Below, in pieces: positions 14,122 through 19,313 of a stretch of DNA of 19,313 nucleotides (position 1 is the first letter of the stretch; the number at the start of each line of letters is the position of its first letter). This DNA is from Hyphomicrobiales bacterium (GTDB taxonomy: Bacteria > Pseudomonadota > Alphaproteobacteria > Rhizobiales > Xanthobacteraceae). The notes under the pieces were generated by a model. It was not told the DNA's origin and did no database searches. It was given only the letters and a program-made list of their open reading frames with translations. The position numbers and the translations under genes are program-made. The stretch spans positions 1 through 19,313 of the forward strand of contig JACQTM010000337.1 in the NCBI GenBank assembly GCA_016210825.1, read 5' to 3'.

Positions 14122-15710
14122 TGTCCGAGCGGCCCGATCCGGATCAATTCACGATCGACGCCTTCCTGCGGCAGGAGGAAAATAAGAGCCTCCTGCGTTT
14201 CATCGCATGTGGCTCGGTCGATCACGGCAAATCGAGCCTGCTCGGCCGTCTGCTTTACGAGGCAAAGCAGGTTCACGACGATCAGCTCGAGGCGCTTGCC
14301 GCCGATAGCCGCAGGCATAACAAGCAATCCGCCGAGATCGATTATTCCTTGCTGCTCGACGGGCTCGCCGCGGAGCGGGAGCAGAAAATCACAATCGACG
14401 TCGCCTATCGTTTCTTCAGCACGGCGCGGCGTAAATTCATCGTCGCCGACGCGCCGGGACACGAGCAATACACGCGCAACATGGCGACCGGCGCCTCGAC
14501 AGCCGATCTCGCGCTCATCCTCGTTAATGCTCAGTCCGGCATGACCCCGCAGACGAGGCGGCACAGCTTGATCGTCACGACACTTGGCGTGCGCAATCTG
14601 GTCGTCGCGGTCAACAAGATGGATCTCGTTGCCTGGTCGCAGCCCGCATTTGCGGCCGTCGAGAAGGATTTTCGCGCCTTCGCGCGTAATCTGAACGTTG
14701 ACGGTATCGTCTTTATTCCGACATCGGCGCGTGGCGGCGACAACATCGTCAGCCGTTCGCAGCATATGGATTGGTATCGCGGGCCGACCCTGCTCGATCA
14801 TCTCGAGCAAGTGGAGATCGCGCCCACCCTCAACGGCCAGTCTTTCCGCATGCCGGTGCAATGGGTCAATCGGCCCGACGCCGATTTCCGCGGCTATTGC
14901 GGACTCATTGCCAGTGGTGAAATCCACAAGGGAATGAGCGTTCGGCTGTCGCCGTCGAACCAGACGACACGTGTTAACCGTATCGTTACCGCCGACGGCG
15001 ATCTCGACCGCGCCATTGCCGGACAGGCCGTGACCTTGACGCTGGAACACGACATCGACGCCTCGCGCGGCGACGTGATTTCCGATGTCGCGGCTCCCCC
15101 TTCCGTCACCGACCGGCTGCATGTCCGTATTTTCTGGATGGGCAACGAATCGCTCGCGCCTGGACGCCGTTTTCTGGTGAAGCTCGGGACGTCGAGCGCA
15201 GTTGCGACTGTCGCACCGCCGATCACCGTCATTCATCCGGAAACCAATGAGGGCATTCGTTGCGATCGCCTCGTCTCAAATGAGATCGGGCATTGCGTGT
15301 TCCGGTTGGACCGCCCTGTCGCTACTGACCTCTATGCCGATAACCGGCAGATGGGCAGCCTTATTTTGATCGATACGGAATCGTTCGACACGGTCGGCCT
15401 TGGATTGATCGAAACGCCTGCGATCAAGATCAATTGGTTCGCCCAGCTTCGGCGGATAGCGCAACGTTTCCTGCGCGGGCCGACGGCGCCGCGGCCGTCA
15501 ACCATTCCAGGAGAGTCTCATGCGCGCTCGCTCGTCAAGGCCGTGAGCTGGCGCATCACGGGCAGTGTCGACACGTTTCTACTCACATTTATAATCACCG
15601 GCAGTGGCGTTTTTGCCGGTTCCATCGCGCTCGCCGAAATCGTGACAAAAATTATTTTCTATTATGGCCACGAACGGGCGTGGTCATTCGTATCTTGGGG
15701 GCGGGGCTAG
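14121..15710 (+). CDS. cysN: Sulfate adenylyltransferase subunit 1 (GTPase) fused to a DUF2061 membrane domain
   Basis: A 529-residue fusion. Residues 1 to about 440 are CysN, the GTPase partner of CysD: G1 GSVDHGKS (31-38), G3 DAPGH (110-114), G4 NKMD (165-168), then the elongation-factor-like beta-barrel domains. An about 28-residue Pro/Arg-rich linker follows. The last about 62 residues (from 468, base 15522) match DUF2061: RSLVKAVSWRITGSVDTFLL, a hydrophobic segment about 484-515, and the ending YYGHERAWSFVSWGRG. In many bacteria the C-terminal partner of CysN is the APS kinase CysC; here it is a small membrane domain of unknown role. With an APS-type CysH no kinase is needed. The frame is continuous across the junction. 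Translation is coupled to cysD (TGATG). Confidence 0.93.
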   Translation: MSERPDPDQFTIDAFLRQEENKSLLRFIACGSVDHGKSSLLGRLLYEAKQVHDDQLEALAADSRRHNKQSAEIDYSLLLDGLAAEREQKITIDVAYRFFSTARRKFIVADAPGHEQYTRNMATGASTADLALILVNAQSGMTPQTRRHSLIVTTLGVRNLVVAVNKMDLVAWSQPAFAAVEKDFRAFARNLNVDGIVFIPTSARGGDNIVSRSQHMDWYRGPTLLDHLEQVEIAPTLNGQSFRMPVQWVNRPDADFRGYCGLIASGEIHKGMSVRLSPSNQTTRVNRIVTADGDLDRAIAGQAVTLTLEHDIDASRGDVISDVAAPPSVTDRLHVRIFWMGNESLAPGRRFLVKLGTSSAVATVAPPITVIHPETNEGIRCDRLVSNEIGHCVFRLDRPVATDLYADNRQMGSLILIDTESFDTVGLGLIETPAIKINWFAQLRRIAQRFLRGPTAPRPSTIPGESHARSLVKAVSWRITGSVDTFLLTFIITGSGVFAGSIALAEIVTKIIFYYGHERAWSFVSWGRG

Positions 15711-15735
15711 TGACGTATCGCCTCAGTCCGGCAGG

Positions 15736-16359
15736 TCAGCGGCGACGCGTGCGCTCGACGAGAGCGATTGCCGCCTTCACCGCCGCATCGATATCGAGTG
15801 TCGTCGTATCCAGTAGATGAGCATCCGGCGCCGGCCGCAACGGCGCAATAGCGCGGGTCGAGTCACGCTGATCGCGCTTGATGATGTCAGCCAGCAACGC
15901 CGCGTCATCCACCGGCTCGCCGCGGGCGCGTAACTCGGCGGCGCGCCGGCGGGCGCGTTCTTGCGGTGCGGCGGTGACGAAGATTTTAACCTCGGCCTGC
16001 GGTGCGATCACGGTGCCGATGTCGCGGCCATCGAGCACGGCACCCGGCGGGGTCGCGGCGAAATCGCGCTGGAAGGCGAGCAAAGCGGCGCGCACCTCCG
16101 GGATTGCGGAAATGATGGACGCGGCCTCGCCGGTGCGCTGATCCTTGAGCGCGTCATTAAAACGCGCCGGATCGAGCGACTTAGCGGCGGCGACGGCGTG
16201 AGCCACATCGTCGAGCGCATGGCCGCTGTCGAGCATGGTGCGCGCGACCGCCCGGTAGATCAGGCCGGTGTCGAGATGGCGCAGGCCATAATGCGTGGCC
16301 AGGCGCTGGCCCAGCGTGCCCTTGCCCGAGGCCGCGGGTCCGTCGATGGCGATGATCAT
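15736..16359 (-). CDS. cmk: Cytidylate kinase
   Basis: A 207-residue enzyme that phosphorylates CMP and dCMP with ATP. The P-loop GPAASGKGT is at residues 7-15; HLDTGLIYRAVA (CMP binding), VLDGRDIGTVIAPQAEVKIFVTA and the RAxRRxxE lid segment follow. The ATG at 16359 has AAGGAA 5 bases upstream. It is convergent with cysN with only 25 bases between and no obvious terminator there. In related genomes aroA-cmk-rpsA run together on one strand; here aroA lies upstream as expected, but the cys operon separates cmk from rpsA. Confidence 0.96.
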   Translation of the reverse strand: MIIAIDGPAASGKGTLGQRLATHYGLRHLDTGLIYRAVARTMLDSGHALDDVAHAVAAAKSLDPARFNDALKDQRTGEAASIISAIPEVRAALLAFQRDFAATPPGAVLDGRDIGTVIAPQAEVKIFVTAAPQERARRRAAELRARGEPVDDAALLADIIKRDQRDSTRAIAPLRPAPDAHLLDTTTLDIDAAVKAAIALVERTRRR

Positions 16360-16372
16360 CTCGATTCCTTAT

Positions 16373-16500
16373 CCCTCCCGTGAAAGGGGAGGGTCGCTCG
16401 CCACAGCGAAGCAAAGGCGAGCGGGGTGGGGTTGTATTCCGTATCATGCAACCCCCACCCGGCTCGCTTTACTCGCCGACATCCCCCTTTCAGGGGGAGG
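16373..16500. repeat. About 128-bp palindromic repeat between aroA and cmk
   Basis: A long imperfect palindrome filling most of the 163-base gap. The ends carry small hairpins (CCCTCCC 16373-16379 with GGGAGGG 16387-16393; CCCCC 16483-16487 with GGGGG 16493-16497). The two halves pair through a GGCGAGC...GGGGTTG block (16416-16434) with CAACCCCC...GGCTCGC (16449-16467), leaving a short central loop. I recall elements with this CCCTCCC/GGGGTGGGG pattern as dispersed in Hyphomicrobiales. It would be transcribed within the aroA-cmk message. Confidence 0.8.
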
Positions 16501-16522
16501 AAAAGAAAAATGATGGCGATGA

Positions 16523-17900
16523 TCATGCGATATCCGCGCCTAGCCCGCGCATGATTTCGACGAAACCGGGAAAGCTTGTGGCGATGAAGCCGGCATCGTC
16601 CACGGCGACCGGCTTGTCGCTCGCAAGCCCCATCACCAGCGCCGACATGGCGATGCGGTGATCCATGCGGGTTTCGACCATGCCACCGCCAGGCACGCGA
16701 CCTCTGCCGTGAACGATGAGGTCGTCGCCGTCAATTTCAGCCTCCACGCCGTTGGCGCGCAGCATCGCGGCCGTGGCGGCGAGGCGATCGGATTCCTTGA
16801 CGCGCAGTTCGTGCAAGCCGCGCATGCGCGTCGTGCCCTCGGCAAAGGCGGCGGCGACCGCGAGGATTGGATATTCGTCGATCATGCTTGGCGCGCGTGC
16901 CGCGGGAACATCGGCGCCGCTGAGCGTGCCGGCACGCACGCGCAGATCGGCGACTTCTTCGCCGCCGGCATTGCGCACCTCCAGGATCTCGATGTCCGCC
17001 CCCATCTCACGCAATGTGATGAACAGGCCGGTGCGCAGCGGATTGGTCATCACGCCTTCGCAGATCACCTCGGACTTTTTTGCGATCAGCGCCGCGACGA
17101 TCGGGAAAGCAGCCGAGGAAGGATCAGCCGGTACGACGACGGGCGCGGGTGTAAGCTCCGGTTGTCCCTTCAATGTGATGCGCCGGCCGCGCTGGCCATG
17201 CGGCTCGATGCGGATATCCGCGCCGAAATGGTCGAGCAACTTCTCGGTATGGTCGCGCGTCGCCTCAGGTTCGATCACGACGGTCTCGCCCGGTGCCGCG
17301 AGGCCCGCGAGCAGCACCGCGGATTTCAATTGCGCGGACGCTGCCGGCGGCTCGTAGACGATCGGGATCGCATCGACGGCGCCCTTCAGGATCACCGGCA
17401 AGCGGCCGCCGGCGGCGGCTTTAAGTGCGCGCGCCCATTCGCTCCAGCGGGTCGAGCAGGCGCCGCATCGGCCGTTTGCGCAGCGACGCATCGCCGTCGA
17501 AGGTTGCGGTGATCGGGCAGCCGGCAGCCGCACCCATTACTAGGCGGCAGCCGGTGCCGGAATTGCCGAAGTCGAGCGGTGCGACCGGTTGCGCGAAGCC
17601 GCCGACGCCGACGCCCATCACGCTCCAGACGCCCTCGCCCTTGCGTTCTACGCTGGCGCCCAGCGCCCGCATGGCATTGGCCGTGTTGATCACGTCCTCG
17701 CCTTCGAGCAGGCCGGCAATCGATGTCGGTCCGACCGTGAGCGCGCCGAAGATCAGCGCGCGATGAGAAATCGATTTATCGCCGGGCACGCGCAGCCTGC
17801 CGCGCAATCCTTCCGAGCGGCGGGCGGTTAGCGATATAGTTGTCACAGGCTGTCCGGTCACGGCGGCAGCCCTCCTAGCACCTGAAGCCACCCGCGTCAT
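16523..17900 (-). pseudogene. aroA: EPSP synthase (class II), interrupted by a frameshift
   Basis: EPSP synthase joins shikimate-3-phosphate and PEP in aromatic amino-acid synthesis. The 5' part (17900 to about 17424, protein MTRVASGARR...LERMGART, 159 residues) has PGDKSISHR, GNSGTGCR and KRPMRR; the 3' part, in another frame, continues with AAAGGRLPVILKG, SAQLKSAVLLAGL, TRDHTEK, DPSSAAF, NPLRTG, RAPSMIDEYP, ELRVKESDR and MDHRIAMS to the stop at 16523. Nothing between the two is missing. The frame changes in a GC run (17427-17434) just before an in-frame TAA at 17421-17423: two bases lost or one gained. RPMxR, SAQxK and RDHTEK point to class II. The start is the ATG at 17900; GTG codons 14 and 19 are alternatives. 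Sequencing error or a true lesion; the gene is normally essential, so an error or a recoded gene is likely. Confidence 0.85.
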
Positions 17901-17945
17901 CCGCCCGCCCCGGCCTCGACACGTGGCACGGCAGGTTGATCGCGC

Positions 17946-17951
17946 TTGACA
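17946..17951 (+). promoter_or_regulatory. Candidate -35 box for the FYDLN gene
   Basis: A perfect TTGACA, preceded by C, in the divergent aroA/FYDLN gap, 60 bases before the GTG start. No good -10 lies 16-18 bases further on (CAAGTG is the closest), so this is only half a promoter by eye. Confidence 0.25.
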
Positions 17952-18010
17952 GCGGCTTTGTGAGACGCCAAGTGAGACACCGTTTTTCCGAAAGTTCAGG
18001 GATACCGACC

Positions 18011-18430
18011 GTGGCCAAAGCCGAGCTCGGCACCAAGCGTCTCTGCGGCGCATGTGGTGTAAAATTCTACGATCTCAACAAGGACCCGATCGTCTGCCCA
18101 AAATGCAGCACGGTGTTCGAGGTGGTCGCTCCGGTCACGCGCGCGCGGCCTGAACCCGCGGCTGCACGACCCGTTCCGGTTAAGGAACCGGAGGTCGAGG
18201 TCGCCGAGACCCAGGGCGCCGAATTCGTTTCCCTTGAAGAGGCCGACGCCGAGGCCCAAGGCAAGAAAGCCCCCGAAAGCGAGACGCCCGAGGGCGCGGA
18301 GGATGTTGAAATCGAGGAAGCCGCCATCGAGGACACCGAAGATGACACCTTCATCGAGGAGACAGAGGAAGGCGACGAGGATGTCACCGATATCGTCGGC
18401 GACGGCATCGAAAAGGAAGAGGAGACTTAA
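18011..18430 (+). CDS. FYDLN zinc-ribbon acidic protein (TIGR02300 family), function unknown
   Basis: A 139-residue protein. The N-terminal about 35 residues form a zinc ribbon: GTKRLCGACGVKFYDLNKDPIVCPKC with two CxxC pairs and the FYDLN motif that names the family. The rest is a low-complexity tail, Pro/Arg-rich at first and then very acidic (runs of Glu and Asp) to the C-terminus. The GTG at 18011 is chosen because it begins right at the conserved AKAELGTKR and has AGGG about 9 bases upstream; the frame is open further up to 17936 but without conserved sequence. The family is, to my knowledge, confined mainly to alphaproteobacteria and lies divergent from aroA, as here. A nucleic-acid or RNA-polymerase contact is conceivable but unproven. 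Confidence 0.9.
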   Translation: MAKAELGTKRLCGACGVKFYDLNKDPIVCPKCSTVFEVVAPVTRARPEPAAARPVPVKEPEVEVAETQGAEFVSLEEADAEAQGKKAPESETPEGAEDVEIEEAAIEDTEDDTFIEETEEGDEDVTDIVGDGIEKEEET

Positions 18431-18526
18431 CGTCGCCCGGTGCTTATGATTTTAGTTCCACCGGTCAAATAATCGCGGGCGTTAATCGGACGGATCACGG
18501 CACGGCGAGACAGGCGACAACACATC

Positions 18527-18602
<76 letters not shown>

Positions 18603-18700
18603 GCCTTCGCCGCTTCGCGGCTACGGCTCGGCAGGTCTAAATTCCACGAAGCGGCGAAGACTGTCGCGCCGAAGCTTTAGCGAAGGCGGACTTCCGCCGA
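18603..18700. repeat. Palindromic repeat between tRNA-Ala and its terminator
   Basis: It starts right after the CCA end of the tRNA. A perfect 13-bp inverted repeat, CTTCGCCGCTTCG (18605-18617) and CGAAGCGGCGAAG (18647-18659), is followed by a second small palindromic block CGCCGAAGC...GCGAAGGCG (about 18668-18688) and GGCGGACTTCCGCC (18686-18699). Similar CTTCGCC/GAAGCGG elements occur in the insert at 11728-11766. It would be part of the tRNA precursor's 3' trailer. Confidence 0.7.
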
Positions 18701-18706
18701 CCCAAC

Positions 18707-18732
18707 GCCGCCGCATGGCGGCTTTCTTTTTT
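18707..18732 (+). terminator. Rho-independent terminator after tRNA-Ala
   Basis: Stem GCCGCC (18707-18712) / GGCGGC (18717-18722), loop GCAT, then TTTCTTTTTT (18723-18732). This is the strongest terminator in the window and is displaced about 105 bases from the tRNA end by the repeat. Confidence 0.88.
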
Positions 18733-18802
18733 ACCTCATCGCGTCCGGCGCGCAGCACGCTAAACTGCGTTCAGAACAAGCAACCCAGGGAGGGATGGGA
18801 CC

Positions 18803-19313
18803 ATGTTGGGCAAGATCGGCCTCGAGGAGCATTTCGCGATTCCGGAAACACTAAACGACTCGAAAGGCTTTCTGCCTGAGAACCTCTGGCCGGAACTGCA
18901 AGGGCGATTGCTCGATATCCAGGACCGACGCATCCGCGAGATGGACAAGCACGGCGTCGAGATGATGATCCTGTCGCTGAATGCGCCGGCAATTCAGGCG
19001 ATCCCCGATGCAGCAAAGGCCGATGATATCGCGCGCAAAGCGAATGATTTTCTCGCCGAGCAGGTGCGCAAACGCCCCGATCGCTTCCAGGCGCTGGCGG
19101 CGCTGCCGATGCAGAATCCCGATCTCGCGATCAAGGAATTGCAACGCTGCGTGAAGGACCTTGGCTTCAAGGGCGCGCTGGTCAACGGTTTTTCGCAAGT
19201 GGGTGATAAAGACACCGGCGTCTATTACGACCTGAAGCAATACTGGCCGTTCTGGGAGACCGTGGAACGGCTCGCCGTCCCCTTCTATCTGCATCCGCGC
19301 GTCGCGCTGCCGA
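18803..19313 (+). CDS. Amidohydrolase-2 family protein, dihydroxybenzoate (gamma-resorcylate) decarboxylase-like (5' part only)
   Basis: The frame runs off the window after 170 codons, so only the N-terminal half is seen. It starts MLGKIGLEEHFAIPET, typical of the 2,3-dihydroxybenzoate/gamma-resorcylate decarboxylase branch of the amidohydrolase superfamily, which removes CO2 non-oxidatively from aromatic acids with a divalent metal. The metal ligands expected in this branch are present at the expected numbers: Glu8 and His10 (EEH), and His164 in FYLHPR. The later Asp ligand is outside the window. The ATG at 18803 is preceded by AGGGAGGG at 8 bases. No partner gene is visible, so the substrate is open; it could also be an uncharacterised amidohydrolase-2 member. 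Confidence 0.85.
   Translation, partial: MLGKIGLEEHFAIPETLNDSKGFLPENLWPELQGRLLDIQDRRIREMDKHGVEMMILSLNAPAIQAIPDAAKADDIARKANDFLAEQVRKRPDRFQALAALPMQNPDLAIKELQRCVKDLGFKGALVNGFSQVGDKDTGVYYDLKQYWPFWETVERLAVPFYLHPRVALP

Noticed and set aside
18437..18464. Inverted repeat CCGGTG/CACCGG after the FYDLN gene, as a terminator.
   Set aside because: The loop is 16 bases and no T run follows, so a terminator call is not supported.

Overview
The window is a piece of alphaproteobacterial chromosome, most likely from the order Hyphomicrobiales (Rhizobiales), in or near the Bradyrhizobium/Xanthobacter families. The evidence is the gene order (addA-trxA | folC-accD-trpA-trpB-trpF-lapA-ihfB-sppA-rpsA-cmk-aroA | FYDLN protein-tRNA-Ala), the AccD with a lost zinc finger, the class II EPSP synthase, the high-GC codon use and several families of short palindromic repeats typical of this group. 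It is mainly a core housekeeping region, not a phage or plasmid. || Layout. 1-2330, plus strand: the 3' part of addA (recombination helicase/nuclease), then trxA and a small terminator hairpin. 2340-7497, minus strand: trpF-trpB-trpA joined by ATGA overlaps, then accD and folC, so the last steps of tryptophan synthesis sit with fatty-acid and folate genes. 7595-11689, minus strand: rpsA, sppA, ihfB, a small GIY-YIG nuclease gene and lapA. 12314-15710, plus strand: cysH-cysD-cysN, a compact sulfate assimilation operon lying between rpsA and cmk, which are normally neighbours. 15736-17900, minus strand: cmk and aroA; aroA carries a frameshift. 18011 to the end, plus strand: a FYDLN zinc-ribbon protein, tRNA-Ala(GGC) with a terminator, and the start of a metal-dependent decarboxylase of the amidohydrolase-2 family. 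|| How the genes work together. CysD/CysN make APS from sulfate. CysH is of the iron-sulfur APS-reductase type, so APS kinase (CysC) is not needed for cysteine synthesis; CysN indeed lacks a CysC domain and instead carries a C-terminal DUF2061 membrane domain. || Most notable points. (1) The GIY-YIG gene is bracketed by three copies of one roughly 53-bp palindrome (an inverted pair on one side, one copy on the other), forming an apparent nuclease-plus-palindrome cassette between lapA and ihfB. (2) The CysN-DUF2061 fusion. (3) A composite repeat just upstream of rpsA in which two small palindromes appear to be inserted precisely into an older palindrome. (4) The aroA frameshift in a GC-dinucleotide run. 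Statements about family membership rest on motif recognition by eye; no database search was run.
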